From: a virus
Reading direction: 5' to 3' (one strand)
IMG/VR virus record: IMGVR_UViG_3300003323_001324
Location: 1-64,000 of that record
DNA: 64,000 nt
The notes under the pieces are model-generated. The model saw only the letters and a program-made list of their open reading frames with translations, was not told the DNA's origin and ran no database searches. Made by a program: the position numbers and the translations under genes. Positions 8,682 to 18,359 of this stretch are shown here, piece after piece (the first letter of the stretch is position 1; each line of letters starts with the position of its first letter).

Positions 8682-9326
8682 ATGGATGATGACGGCCCCA
8701 TCGACGGGGACGACGACGATCTCGGCGACGACAGGCCGCCGAAGCCGTCCCGCGGCACCCTGGTGGTCCTGCCCGGCGGGAAGGTCCACGACCCGCGGCC
8801 CGACGTCGGCGCCGACTACGTCGTCGGGCAGTCCAAGGCCAACAATGCCGTGACTCCCGAGGTCCTGGACCCGATGGTCATCGACCGGGCCCTCAAGGAG
8901 CGGGAGGACTTCGTCGAGAAGTCGCGCCTCGTGGAGGCCGTCAAGGACACGAAGAAGGGCGGGAACTTCTCCGTCGTCGAGGACGCCGCCCTCCTGGAGA
9001 TAGCCGAGGAGCTCGCCCACATAAAGTACGAGCGCCGCCGCGCCGCCAAGGACGGGAAGAACACGTCCCCGTTCAGCCTCGGGAGGATAGCGGGGCTGAA
9101 GACCCTCGCCGACCTTCTCCTGAAGCGCCGCGAGGCCGCCCGCGGCGAGCGCATGGACCTGAAGTCCCCGCGCTTCCAGGCCGTCTTCAAGATCTGGATG
9201 GAGTTCTTCTACGAGGCGATGGAGAAGTCCGGGGTTGAGTCCCACATCATCGACCTCGTCTTTCAGCAGATGAAGGCCGACATGGTCAACTGGGAGAGGC
9301 GCATGGACGGCCTCGAGGACACCTGA
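8682..9326 (+). CDS. candidate terminase small subunit
   Basis: 214 residues directly upstream of the large terminase, with stop and start fused as TGATG. The N-terminus is acidic and disordered (MDDDGPIDGDDDD). The remainder is all-helical with basic patches (ELAHIKYERRRAAKDG, LLLKRREAARGER), consistent with a DNA-recognition helper. No HTH motif can be named with confidence, so the call rests on position, size and composition. It could also be an unrelated packaging accessory. Confidence 0.45.
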   Translation: MDDDGPIDGDDDDLGDDRPPKPSRGTLVVLPGGKVHDPRPDVGADYVVGQSKANNAVTPEVLDPMVIDRALKEREDFVEKSRLVEAVKDTKKGGNFSVVEDAALLEIAEELAHIKYERRRAAKDGKNTSPFSLGRIAGLKTLADLLLKRREAARGERMDLKSPRFQAVFKIWMEFFYEAMEKSGVESHIIDLVFQQMKADMVNWERRMDGLEDT

Positions 9327-11305
9327 TGCCCAGCATTGAGAAGGCGGACAAGAGCCACCTGACCGGGGCGGTCGAGGAGATCATCGCCAAGAAGCGGCGC
9401 CAAAAGCACATAGACTCCGGCTCCTCCGACATATACGACCCCGGGTTCCTGAACATCCTGGAGTTCATCGACAGGTACAAGCTGCTCCCGAACGGGCTCT
9501 TCCCCGTCCAGCGCTTCATCCTCAAGATGTACTACAACATCCCCCTGGACTCGGTTCTCCCGCCGAACCCCCAGGACCGGATCGTCATAAGCAAGACTTT
9601 CCGGAAGGCCAAGAGCGTCGAGCTGACCGAGGTCGAGTACCTCAAGTACCTCTACGACAACGGTCGCTGCAACATCGCGGTCCAGGACTTCAAGCCGCGC
9701 CGGGAGCTCATCCTCGTCCTCGGCCGCCGCTCCGGCAAGAGCATGATGTCCTCCATCATCTCGGCCTACGAGCTCTACAAGCTCATCGCCCGCGGACATC
9801 CTCAGGCCTACTACGGGATGCTCCCGACCTCGAAGATCCAGATCATCTGCATCGCGAACGACAAGTCGCAGGCCGAGATCGTCTACGGCGAGATCTCGAA
9901 CCACGTCCAGCAGGTCGACTACTTCCAGAGCGCCCTGAAGCGCGCGACCTCGACCTTCATGCACTTCCGGACCGAGAGCGACAACCAGCGCTTCAAGTCG
10001 GATCCGAAGAAGTCGTCCATCGTCGCCACCTTCAAGAGCTCGAACGCCGGCTCCATCCGCGGCCGCGCCTGCATCGCCTGCATCCTGGACGAGCTCGCGT
10101 TCTTCATCCACGAGGGGAAGGGCTCCGACGGGGAGGTCTACAGGGCCGTCAACCCCGCCCTCAAGCAGTTCTCCCCCAAGGACCCGAAGAACCGCCGCAG
10201 GTCGCTCGGCCCCTCTGAGGGCCGCATGATATCCATCTCCTCGCCGAACGCGAAGGAGGGCCTCTTCTACAAGCTCTACGAGCTCTCGAAGTCCGGCGGC
10301 ATCGCCTCCTCCCAGATGCTGATGATCCAGGCCCCGACCTGGGAGGTCAACCCGACCATGGACGAGGCGGAGTACGAGGTCGAGCGCGCCAAGGACCCGC
10401 GCGCCTTCGAGACCGAGTTCGGGGCCCAGTTCTCGGACCGCGTCCGCGGCTGGATCGAGAACGCCCAGGACCTCCTCGACTGCTGTATCAAGGACCTGAG
10501 GCCCCTCGTGCGCGGCGCTCCCCGGGAGCCTTTCTTCGCCGGGGCGGACCTCGCCATCTCGGGAGACGGGACCTGCATATCCCTCTCCCACATCGTGGAC
10601 GGCCGCATTCAGCTCGGCTATCATGAGACCTGGTGCGCCGGCGTCCCCTGGGAGGAGTCGAACCCCCATCTCTCGAGCCCGCCCGTCCCCTATGCCACGA
10701 CCCTCGCTAGTCAGAAGAGGCTGGACGTCGACGAGATCGTCGACTGGTTCTACGCCCTGACGAGGCGCTTCTACATAGTCGGGGGTCTCCTCGACCAGGC
10801 CTTCGGCGTCATCTTCGAGCAGAAGCTGCACAAGAAGGGCCTTACGCAGTTCGAGTGCCGGCGCTTCAGCACCTCCGACAGCTCGGACACCTACCAGAAC
10901 GCCAAGATGCTCATGTTCATGGGGCAGCTCGGCATCTACGACTACCCCGTTCCGGCGGCCGACGAGGAGTCCCTCCTCACGACCGCCCGTCACTCGCCCC
11001 ACATCGAGGAGCTCCTCGAGCTCCAGGCCACCTCGGGCGGCAAGAACATCGTCATCGTCACGAAGCCGAACATCATCGGCAAGAAGGACGACTTTTCCGA
11101 CAGCCTGGTCCGGAGCCTCTCTCTGGCGGCGGACTACGTGAAGGCGAACCCGGCCGTCCTGGAGCTCTCCAAGGTGTCGGCCGGCCTCGCCCCTCCTCGC
11201 CGTCCGGTCGCCCCGAGCCCCTACACGCAGCGCCTCCAGAAGATCCGGATGCACGGCCCTCCCCCGAAGGAGAGGCGGATCCCCGCCTCCATGCGCCGTA
11301 GGTAG
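9326..11305 (+). CDS. terL: terminase large subunit (packaging ATPase and nuclease)
   Basis: 659 residues. The N-terminal ATPase has the P-loop GRRSGKS at residues 133-139 and the Walker B motif ACILDELAFF with Asp255-Glu256. A coupling-type segment (MISISSPNAKEG) lies near residue 305. The C-terminal RNase H-fold nuclease shows the first catalytic Asp in FFAGADLAISGDG and a later acidic position in GGLLDQAFG. It translocates and cuts concatemeric DNA at the portal. The ATG overlaps the upstream stop (TGATG), so the two are translationally coupled. Confidence 0.93.
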   Translation: MPSIEKADKSHLTGAVEEIIAKKRRQKHIDSGSSDIYDPGFLNILEFIDRYKLLPNGLFPVQRFILKMYYNIPLDSVLPPNPQDRIVISKTFRKAKSVELTEVEYLKYLYDNGRCNIAVQDFKPRRELILVLGRRSGKSMMSSIISAYELYKLIARGHPQAYYGMLPTSKIQIICIANDKSQAEIVYGEISNHVQQVDYFQSALKRATSTFMHFRTESDNQRFKSDPKKSSIVATFKSSNAGSIRGRACIACILDELAFFIHEGKGSDGEVYRAVNPALKQFSPKDPKNRRRSLGPSEGRMISISSPNAKEGLFYKLYELSKSGGIASSQMLMIQAPTWEVNPTMDEAEYEVERAKDPRAFETEFGAQFSDRVRGWIENAQDLLDCCIKDLRPLVRGAPREPFFAGADLAISGDGTCISLSHIVDGRIQLGYHETWCAGVPWEESNPHLSSPPVPYATTLASQKRLDVDEIVDWFYALTRRFYIVGGLLDQAFGVIFEQKLHKKGLTQFECRRFSTSDSSDTYQNAKMLMFMGQLGIYDYPVPAADEESLLTTARHSPHIEELLELQATSGGKNIVIVTKPNIIGKKDDFSDSLVRSLSLAADYVKANPAVLELSKVSAGLAPPRRPVAPSPYTQRLQKIRMHGPPPKERRIPASMRRR

Positions 11306-11327
11306 GCTTGTTGTCCTGAGTCAACCC

Positions 11328-11576
11328 ATGGACGCCGGAGTCAAGGACACCGCTGCCTACCGGATAATCCGGCAGATCACGGACCACACCTGGGGGTCCG
11401 ACGTCGAGTACTCGGACGACGACATCGTCCTCCTCTGCCGCTCCTTCACCGCCAAGGGCGGCTCGTGGGAGACCCTGATGTCGGGCGACATGGGCAGCAT
11501 CGTCCGCCTCGAGGAGGCCATCGACTCCCTGGTCGCGCCGCGCAAGGTGGAAGAGGCACGGGCGGAAGGACGGTAG
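11328..11576 (+). CDS. small hypothetical protein
   Basis: 82 residues, helical and mildly acidic (YRIIRQITDHTWGSD, IVRLEEAIDSLVAPRK). Not recognised. It lies between terminase and portal in a compact run of head genes, so it is likely co-transcribed with them. The sequence CTTGTTGTCC after the terminase stop (11307-11316) also occurs at 3101-3110. Confidence 0.5.
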   Translation: MDAGVKDTAAYRIIRQITDHTWGSDVEYSDDDIVLLCRSFTAKGGSWETLMSGDMGSIVRLEEAIDSLVAPRKVEEARAEGR

Positions 11577-11585
11577 GGTTCCGGC

Positions 11586-12218
11586 TTGGCAGCCAGGAAG
11601 TCCCCGAAGGATCCGGGCGTCGACAAGGACGTCGAGGCGCGCCGTGCCCGGGAGCGCGAGTCTAGGAAGCGCGAGTCGTCCGCCTCCAGGCGCCGGGAGG
11701 AGACTGCCCAGCTCTCCTCCTCCGTCTCCGCGTTCAACTCCGCGCTCAGCACCATCGAGGGGGCTACCCGCTCCCTCGCCCGGGGGTCGAAGGCCCTCGC
11801 CTCCGCCGCCAGGCAGGCCTCCTCCCCCTCCCTCGTCCAGTACGGGGTGGCCGGCCGCCTCCGTCCGGCCGTCCTCCAGCGCGCCGTCGCCTCCGTCCAC
11901 CGGGACCTTCAGGCCAAGATCCGGTATGTCCGCCTCCACGGGGTGACGGTCCCGGACGGCCGGGAGAAGCCCTACGAGGACCTCCTCGCCGGTCTGGCCG
12001 CCGTCTCCGACGCCTTCGGGAAGGTCCTCTCCGACTTCGAGAAGGCCATGCCCGAGCGCTCCGAGGACGGTCCGAAGCAGGTCCGGGAGCTCGTCATCGC
12101 CGCCGCCAAAGCGTCCGTCTTCCTGAATCGCCTGACCAGGAGGGGCAAGGCGTCGTCTTCCGTCCACTCGGCCGCCGTGGCCTCCGAGATCGCCGGCGGG
12201 GACGTGTCCTTCTATTGA
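11586..12218 (+). CDS. hypothetical coiled protein
   Basis: 210 residues on a TTG start. The first 50 residues are highly charged (RRARERESRKRESS) and probably disordered or coiled. The rest is helical (SSVSAFNSALSTIEGA, LKAAKASVFLNRL-type segments). It ends 16 bases before the portal gene. Position suggests a head-assembly or connector role, but no family can be named. Confidence 0.5.
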   Translation: MAARKSPKDPGVDKDVEARRARERESRKRESSASRRREETAQLSSSVSAFNSALSTIEGATRSLARGSKALASAARQASSPSLVQYGVAGRLRPAVLQRAVASVHRDLQAKIRYVRLHGVTVPDGREKPYEDLLAGLAAVSDAFGKVLSDFEKAMPERSEDGPKQVRELVIAAAKASVFLNRLTRRGKASSSVHSAAVASEIAGGDVSFY

Positions 12219-12234
12219 GAGATGACCACCGCGC

Positions 12235-14046
12235 ATGGCACAGCGAAAGAACGATAGGCCGCGCTTCGGCGTGAAGACCCAGTCCGGGGAGCAGGACGCC
12301 TCGCGCCAGCAGCTCACCAAGCTGGAGCGCCAGGCGCGCCGCGAGGCCCGTCAGTCCATCCGCGTCGCCCACTACGGGGGCGGAGGCGGGTACGGCGGCG
12401 GCTTCTCCGGGTACGGGAGCTCTCCGACAAACATCGCCGACGCCCACTCGCAGTTCTACAGCCCGCAGCTCTCGACCGACTTCCTCGAGCTCCCGCAGTC
12501 CGAGCGCGAGAAGCGCGAGCTCTTCCGGTTCTGGTACACGACGCACCCCATCGTCGGCGCGGCCATCGACTTCCACACCGACGTCCCGATGTCCAAGATC
12601 CGCCTCTCCCTCCCTAAGGGGAAGGACCGGAAGCGGAACAAGCAGATCTTGCACTTCTACGAGGAGATGTGCAAGCGCGTCAAGATGTTCCAGGTCCTCT
12701 ACGACGCGACGCACGAGTACTGGCTCCAGGGGAACGTCTTCATCTTCGCCGAGGACCAGGACATGCAGCCCGAGATCCCCCAGGACCTCACGATGAACGT
12801 GAGGGAGGAGGAGATCGGGGAGGTGGACTACGTCGGGCGCCCGAGGAAGAAGAGGGTCCGCCGCCTCGAGCCGAAGCCGGCCGAGCAGCAGCAGAAGGCC
12901 ATCACGGACTACGTGGCGAAGCACTACCGGGGCTGGGAGCAGCTCCGGATCCTTCCTCCGGAGCAGGTGAAGCTGGAGGTTTTCCAGTTCACCAACATGA
13001 CGAAGATGGAGCTCATCCCGTCCGAGAAGGACCGCCTGATGGTGCTCCGGGCCCAGAACACCGCGGACCCTGAGGCCGCCCGCATCGCGGCCGACATTCC
13101 GGACATGATCCGGGACCGTCTCCTGAACGGTCAGCCGATCCCGCTCGCCACCTCCCCGTACGACGACTTCCTCTGCTCGTCCTTCTGCTACCACCTGGCC
13201 CACAAGAAGGCCGCCTACGACGACCGCGGGACCTCCATCCTCGAGCGCTGCCTCCGGACCCTCCTGTTCCAGGACAAGCTCCGTCAGGCCCAGACCTCCA
13301 TCGCCTCCCGCGCGATGACCCCGAAGCGCGTCGTCTGGGCCGACAAGATGTCCGAGACGGACGTCGACGGCATCCGCGACCAGATCGACCAGGCCCTCCA
13401 GGACCCGGACTTCGCCATCGTCGCGAACTTCGAGCTCCACTGGGACGAGATCGGCTCCCGGGACCGTCTCCTCGACCTGTCGACGGAGTACGAGATAACC
13501 AACAAGCTTCTGTTCATCGGCCTCCGCATCACTGAGTCGATGCTCACGGGCGACGCCACCTACGCCGGCGAGCGCATCCACCTCGACGTCATGAACACCA
13601 TGTACCTCCTCTACCGGGAGACGATGGCCCAGTTCGTCGAGGAGCAGCTCTTCGCCCCGGTCGCCGAGAAGAAGCAGTTCTTCGAGATCGACGAGGACGG
13701 CAACCGGGTCCTCCTCTACCCGAAGCTCCAGTTCACCCGCCTGGCCCTCCGCGACAACACGGAGCTCCAGGACTTCATGTACAACCTGTACCAGAAGGGC
13801 TCCATGCCCATCGCGTACATCTACGACCTTCTGAACATCGACGTGGACGACGCCCACGACCTGCTCCAGAAGGACGCGTTCACCCTCAAGGACGCGAACA
13901 TGAACGAGCTCGTCCGGGCCGCCCTGACCGCCATCGGCGACTCCCTGGCGGACGAGACGGACGTGAAGGACAAGGTCTACAAGAACCTCGGCCTGAAGAA
14001 GCAGGGTAAGGACGGGGACCGCTTCGGCAGCGGCAAGGGTGAATAA
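12235..14046 (+). CDS. portal vertex protein
   Basis: 603 residues, directly downstream of the terminase block. A Gly/Tyr-rich linker (residues 45-65) precedes the fold. The segment FRFWYTTHPIVGAAIDFHTDVPM is characteristic of T4/SPO1-type portals, where the polypeptide enters the portal core. Further matching features are the long helix around LRTLLFQDKLRQAQTSIASRAMTPKRVVW and the later LLFIGLRITESMLTGD. Size and position also fit. The portal forms the dodecameric ring through which TerL packages DNA. No clear Shine-Dalgarno site precedes the ATG. Confidence 0.85.
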   Translation: MAQRKNDRPRFGVKTQSGEQDASRQQLTKLERQARREARQSIRVAHYGGGGGYGGGFSGYGSSPTNIADAHSQFYSPQLSTDFLELPQSEREKRELFRFWYTTHPIVGAAIDFHTDVPMSKIRLSLPKGKDRKRNKQILHFYEEMCKRVKMFQVLYDATHEYWLQGNVFIFAEDQDMQPEIPQDLTMNVREEEIGEVDYVGRPRKKRVRRLEPKPAEQQQKAITDYVAKHYRGWEQLRILPPEQVKLEVFQFTNMTKMELIPSEKDRLMVLRAQNTADPEAARIAADIPDMIRDRLLNGQPIPLATSPYDDFLCSSFCYHLAHKKAAYDDRGTSILERCLRTLLFQDKLRQAQTSIASRAMTPKRVVWADKMSETDVDGIRDQIDQALQDPDFAIVANFELHWDEIGSRDRLLDLSTEYEITNKLLFIGLRITESMLTGDATYAGERIHLDVMNTMYLLYRETMAQFVEEQLFAPVAEKKQFFEIDEDGNRVLLYPKLQFTRLALRDNTELQDFMYNLYQKGSMPIAYIYDLLNIDVDDAHDLLQKDAFTLKDANMNELVRAALTAIGDSLADETDVKDKVYKNLGLKKQGKDGDRFGSGKGE

Positions 14047-14078
14047 GCTTCCTGTCCCTCGCCCAGCTCGAGCCCGAG

Positions 14079-15350
14079 ATGGCCACTGACCTGACCCCTG
14101 CCGAGCGCGACGACCGGGAGGCCGAGCGCCTCCTGGACCATAAGCCAGCCCCCTCCCGGAAGTACCGGGAGCGGCGCTCTCCGCGCCCGTACCAGCGCCG
14201 GCGCCGCGTCCGGGACGAGGACACGAAGACCAGCGCTCTCTCCGACCGGGAGCTCGACAAGTACCTGGCGGACATGGAGAGCGTCACCCGGGAGACGGAG
14301 GAGGACCTGGACGACTTCGACTTCGACGGGGTCATCGACGCCCTCTCGGACGGCGAAGACATCCCGCCCGAGGTCGTCAAGCGGGTGGTCGAGGAGTCCG
14401 GGGCGGACTCGGTCGCCGACCTTCTCAGGGGCACGGAGAAGACTCTCGACTTCGACCAGGCCAAGCTCGACGAGCTCGACCGGGCCCTCGGCCTATCAGC
14501 GGCTTCTTATGGGAGATCACCCCTGATGAGCGCGAGGACTGGAACGTATCATGGCGTCCGCGACGTCCGGGGTAACCCGACGGACTCCCCGAACACCGTC
14601 TCGCTCCCCGACCGCCGCTATTTCACGGACAAGGACTACGACGTCATCGTCAAGTTCGCCGGGAAGCTTCTCGAGCAGGACGACTGGCTGAAGTACGGGT
14701 GGGACGGCGGCGCCGAGGACGCGCCCCTCCGCGCCGCCCTGGACCTCGCCATCCAGACCGCCAACGGTAACGCCTACCAGTCGAAGATCGACCCCGAGAC
14801 CTACGACCTCCTGCTGAACCGTCTGGCGAAGTGGGGGTACGACACGTTTTCCGACACAGTCCTTCCCATGAAGGCCCTCAGGAGCGCTTCCGCCATGAAG
14901 AACACCGAGTCATATCAGCAGATCCTCAAGGTCGCCAGCGACCTCCGCACCACCAATCCCGCCGCCTCTCTGAGCATCCTCAAGAACCTCCGCGCTCTCG
15001 TCAGCTCGGACGCCGAGCCTGCTCAGACCATCTCCGAGGCCGCCGCCGTCGGGGCCCCGAAGGCCGCCGTGGCCGCCGCCCCCGCCCAGCCCGCCGTGCC
15101 GGCGGTCGCCGCCGAGACGGACGCGGACCTGGCCGAAGTTCCCCTCAACGTCCTCATGCGCGCCGCGGCCTCAAGCCCCGACGTGAAGGCCGCCCTGGGC
15201 CCGTACATCCTGGCCGCCGCCAAGAAGAAGAGCAAGAAGAAGGGCAAGGTCCCCCCGCAGTTCCTCAAGAACATGAAGGGGAAGGGCGACGCCCCGCCGA
15301 AGGGCAAGAGCAAGAAGGCTTCCATCGCCGCGGAGGACGCCTCCTGGTGA
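14079..15350 (+). CDS. hypothetical head-module protein with lysine-rich tail
   Basis: 423 residues. The N-terminus is very basic and Arg-rich, followed by an acidic patch (EEDLDDFDFDGVIDALSDGED), a folded middle (YFTDKDYDVIVKFAGKLL) and an Ala/Pro linker. The C-terminus has histone-like lysine runs (KKKSKKKGK, KGKSKK). Around residues 280-305 the stretch ILKVASDLRTTNPAASLSIL resembles the SxxxPS helical motif of two other proteins here. It lies between portal and protease, so an internal head or DNA-associated role is likely. Family unknown. Confidence 0.55.
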   Translation: MATDLTPAERDDREAERLLDHKPAPSRKYRERRSPRPYQRRRRVRDEDTKTSALSDRELDKYLADMESVTRETEEDLDDFDFDGVIDALSDGEDIPPEVVKRVVEESGADSVADLLRGTEKTLDFDQAKLDELDRALGLSAASYGRSPLMSARTGTYHGVRDVRGNPTDSPNTVSLPDRRYFTDKDYDVIVKFAGKLLEQDDWLKYGWDGGAEDAPLRAALDLAIQTANGNAYQSKIDPETYDLLLNRLAKWGYDTFSDTVLPMKALRSASAMKNTESYQQILKVASDLRTTNPAASLSILKNLRALVSSDAEPAQTISEAAAVGAPKAAVAAAPAQPAVPAVAAETDADLAEVPLNVLMRAAASSPDVKAALGPYILAAAKKKSKKKGKVPPQFLKNMKGKGDAPPKGKSKKASIAAEDASW

Positions 15351-15407
15351 GGTGATCCCGAACTAGGCCATTAATCGTCGTCCCCGACTGCTGGAGTCCA
15401 CACCCTC

Positions 15408-15929
15408 ATGACCATCGACAAGAAGATCGCCGCCCAGGTCCTCGACACCCTCGACGCGACGGGTAACGAGATCGCCGCCCTCGCCGCCTCTGGCTTCCTG
15501 AGCCCCGAGGTGACCGGCGAGCTCCTCCACAACATCGACTCCTCCGCCGACCGCCTGCAGCTGGCGGCCTTCGGCCCCGAGGCCTTCGCCGCGTACAAGG
15601 CGAAGATTGCGAAGGTCATCAAGCAGGACTCGGACGAGCCCTACATGAAGACGTTCGACAACGTCAACGCCCCCGAGAAGGTCGAGGCGGACGAGCCGTA
15701 CATGCACAAGACGGAGCCGAGCTTCAACTCGAAGTCGATCCCGACCTTCGACCAGGACAACTCCGCCGCCGTCTCCGAGCGCAGCGAGTACGACGTCCGG
15801 GACCTCTCGGAGTACGCGGACAAGACCACGAAGCAGCCGAGCTGGCCCGGCGGCTCCTCGGGCAAGAGCACGAAGCAGGGCGCGACGCGCCAGGCCTCCG
15901 CTCCCGCCCGCAAGACCTGGTCTCGCTGA
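15408..15929 (+). CDS. hypothetical protein
   Basis: 173 residues. The N-terminal 75 residues are helical (KIAAQVLDTLDATGNEIAAL); the rest is polar, repeats the phrase 'DEPYM' twice (DSDEPYMKTF, EADEPYMHKT), and ends Ser/Thr/Arg-rich. It is preceded by a 57-base gap containing ATTAATCG, a possible promoter remnant. Unrecognised; part of the head-gene run. Confidence 0.5.
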   Translation: MTIDKKIAAQVLDTLDATGNEIAALAASGFLSPEVTGELLHNIDSSADRLQLAAFGPEAFAAYKAKIAKVIKQDSDEPYMKTFDNVNAPEKVEADEPYMHKTEPSFNSKSIPTFDQDNSAAVSERSEYDVRDLSEYADKTTKQPSWPGGSSGKSTKQGATRQASAPARKTWSR

Positions 15930-15966
15930 ACCGACAACCCGAACTCCCGTTAGGGGCTACTCCAGC

Positions 15967-17799
15967 ATGCTCCGCACCGCGTTCGTAGACGACGTCGCCG
16001 CCGCGAAGGACTTCGCGTCCGGCGACGTGGTCCGTAAGACCGACTTCCGAGGGTTCTTCCCCAGCCCGTACGCGGGCAGGGTGGTGTTCGTCGACTACCG
16101 GAACGGGACCGTCCAGGTGCAGTGGCCCTGGGGCTCCGAGCAGGAGTACCCGACGGAGCTCATCCGCGACACGTCCGGCGACGTGATGCCCCCGGACTCC
16201 CTCGACCAGACCTACTCCAGCTGGGCGGAGTCCCGGTTCAGGAACGACGAGGCGACCGTCAAGGCCGACCAGAAGTGGCGGAAGAAGCTCGCCTCCGCGG
16301 TCGTCGCCCGCTACGAGGACGCCACGATGCCCGTCTGGAGGGCCGCCTGCAAGGCGCACCACTCCGGCATGGACGAGGTCTCCGCGTACCTCTCCGTGTG
16401 CGCCTCCCACGCCGACGAGTTCGGCGACGACGCCGTGCGCCTGACCGTCGCCAACCTCTACGAGGCCGGACGCTCCGTCCCGGCGAGGCTCGCCCTGTAC
16501 TGGAAGGACAAGGGCCGCCGCTACAAGGTCACGCAGCGCGAGAAGAGCGTCGGCAAGATCCGCTGCCCCCGCTGCTCGACCGAGGGCATGAAGCCCATGA
16601 CCTACCGGGCCGGCAAGAAGGTCCTGAACTGCCGCAGCTGCGGGTTCTCGATCTCGCCGAAGGACCTCATCTGGGACGACTCCGGGGAGGCCCAGGCCCC
16701 CGATCCCGCCCCCGAGCAGGTCAAGGCCGCCTCTCCGAAGCGCCGCGCCCAGGCGGCCGCCGAGGCCCTCCTCTGCATCGCCGCCTCCGTGGCCTCCGCC
16801 TCCCCCGCGGCCGCGGCCGCCCTCCACGCCGCCGTGGCCGGCCGCATCGCGGTCGTGAACCCCGGCGTCAAGGGCTGGGAGCGCTACATCGACGAGATGC
16901 TGGCGGTCCTCAAGTCCCTCGACCAGGAGCTCGACCAGGCCCTCTCGGATTACGAGACGGCCGAGGAGTTCTCCAAGTTCTTCGAGGACGGCATCGCGGA
17001 GGAGGACGAGCTCCGCAAGATCCTCGACAGCACCAAGAAGCTCGGGAAGGTGGCCTCCGCGGTCGCCGCCGACGACCAGACCTCCGGGTTCAAGGACTTC
17101 TTCAAGACGATGAAGAAGAAGTTCTTGAAGGACTGGGATGGCGCCCCCGACGACCCCGACTCGACCTCCGTCCCCGCCCAGTACCACATGGACGAGAAGG
17201 CGATGGACGACTTCGTCGAGGGGTCCCGCGACTGGCTCGACGCCTCGCAGTACGTCGAGATGGAGTACTCGGAGAACCGCGACTTCTTCGACTCCGCCCG
17301 CGCCCTCCTCGCCGACATGGACGACGTCCGCATCGAGCCCTCGAGGGAGAAGATCCGGGCCATCCGCGACCGCATTCCCGCCATCGTCAAGCGAGGCCAG
17401 GACATCCTCGGCCGCGCCCGCGAGCACCTGCGCGCCGAGTCCGTCGAGACCGAGGACCAGGACGAGGCCTCCGGCGACGACGTGAACCCGAGCAGCAAGT
17501 CGATTCAGATCGAGGACGACGACGGGCCGAAGCCCCACGGCGACTCGCACGGCGAGAAGGACCCGAAGCACCTTCAGTGGACCGTCAAGCACTACGTGGA
17601 CATGCTCCGCGAGAGCCTCGACGACCCCGAGAAGATGAAGAAGTACCTCAAGGAGCTCTACAACGAGGTCGGTCCGCAGCTGAAGGCCGCGTCCGACGCC
17701 CGCAGGCTCCTGACCCCTCGCCTCATCAAGCTCGCCCGCGCCCGGCAGGACCTTCGCCCCGTCATCCTCCCGGCCGTCCGCGCCTACGCCGGCCGCTGA
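15967..17799 (+). CDS. hypothetical protein with zinc ribbon
   Basis: 610 residues. Residues about 20-60 look like a small SH3/KOW-type beta barrel (GRVVFVDYRNGTVQVQWPWG). A four-cysteine zinc ribbon follows around residues 199-222 (CPRCSTEG ... NCRSCGF). The C-terminal half is helical and acidic. Zinc ribbons with SH3-like barrels often contact nucleic acid, but in this position a virion protein is equally likely. The last codons run into the promoter-like element of the next gene. Confidence 0.55.
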   Translation: MLRTAFVDDVAAAKDFASGDVVRKTDFRGFFPSPYAGRVVFVDYRNGTVQVQWPWGSEQEYPTELIRDTSGDVMPPDSLDQTYSSWAESRFRNDEATVKADQKWRKKLASAVVARYEDATMPVWRAACKAHHSGMDEVSAYLSVCASHADEFGDDAVRLTVANLYEAGRSVPARLALYWKDKGRRYKVTQREKSVGKIRCPRCSTEGMKPMTYRAGKKVLNCRSCGFSISPKDLIWDDSGEAQAPDPAPEQVKAASPKRRAQAAAEALLCIAASVASASPAAAAALHAAVAGRIAVVNPGVKGWERYIDEMLAVLKSLDQELDQALSDYETAEEFSKFFEDGIAEEDELRKILDSTKKLGKVASAVAADDQTSGFKDFFKTMKKKFLKDWDGAPDDPDSTSVPAQYHMDEKAMDDFVEGSRDWLDASQYVEMEYSENRDFFDSARALLADMDDVRIEPSREKIRAIRDRIPAIVKRGQDILGRAREHLRAESVETEDQDEASGDDVNPSSKSIQIEDDDGPKPHGDSHGEKDPKHLQWTVKHYVDMLRESLDDPEKMKKYLKELYNEVGPQLKAASDARRLLTPRLIKLARARQDLRPVILPAVRAYAGR

Positions 17800-17804
17800 C
17801 CCGG

Positions 17805-17810
17805 TAGCGT
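17805..17810 (+). promoter_or_regulatory. leaderless-type -10 element (TAGCGT)
   Basis: CCGGTAGCGT ends six bases before the ATG at 17817, immediately after the upstream stop codon. Confidence 0.5.
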
Positions 17811-17816
17811 GCGGGG

Positions 17817-18344
17817 ATGCGAATCCCCAACGCCCACGAGCTCTCCGCCGACCAGATCGCCTCCCTCGCGGAGGCGGTCGAGACGGCGCACGCCGGCCTC
17901 TCCGCCCTCCACCCGGAGCTGGAGGCCCAGCGCCTGGAGCAGCTCGACCTCGTCCTCGACGCCGTCCGCGCCGCCCTCGTCCCCTCCCATCCGACGAACA
18001 AGGACCTGGACTCCATGGTCCGGGAGATCCTCGGATTCGTCCAGAAGGCCCGCGACAGCGGCTTTTCCCCGACGGTCCTTTCGGCGGACACTCCGGAGAC
18101 CCTCTGCGTCGGCTACGCCGCCTTCTACGTCGCGGACGGGAAGGAGACCCATATCCTCCGCAACGTGAAGATCACGGCGATGAAGGAAGCCGGGATCAAA
18201 TACCCGCACCTCATGGCCCTCGAGCTCTTCAACTCCGGGAAGGGGAGGAAGAAGTGCGCCGCCCTCCTGACCGCCGGGGTAGACATCCTGGATCCCGCTG
18301 CCGTGGCCGCCGCTCCTCAGTTCCTGGTGGAAGCAATCCTTTAA
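17817..18344 (+). CDS. hypothetical protein
   Basis: 175 residues. The N-terminal half is helical (DQIASLAEAVETAHAGLSAL); the C-terminal half is a mixed domain with the stretch CVGYAAFYVADGKETHILRN. It resembles no family I recognise. It has its own leaderless-type promoter and is followed 15 bases later by the putative metallopeptidase gene. Confidence 0.5.
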   Translation: MRIPNAHELSADQIASLAEAVETAHAGLSALHPELEAQRLEQLDLVLDAVRAALVPSHPTNKDLDSMVREILGFVQKARDSGFSPTVLSADTPETLCVGYAAFYVADGKETHILRNVKITAMKEAGIKYPHLMALELFNSGKGRKKCAALLTAGVDILDPAAVAAAPQFLVEAIL

Positions 18345-18359
18345 TCGGCGGACTCCCGT

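Noticed and set aside
15724-17592. 622-residue minus-strand open frame
   Set aside because: Shadow of the zinc-ribbon gene at 15967; composition is typical of the antisense frame of GC-rich genes.
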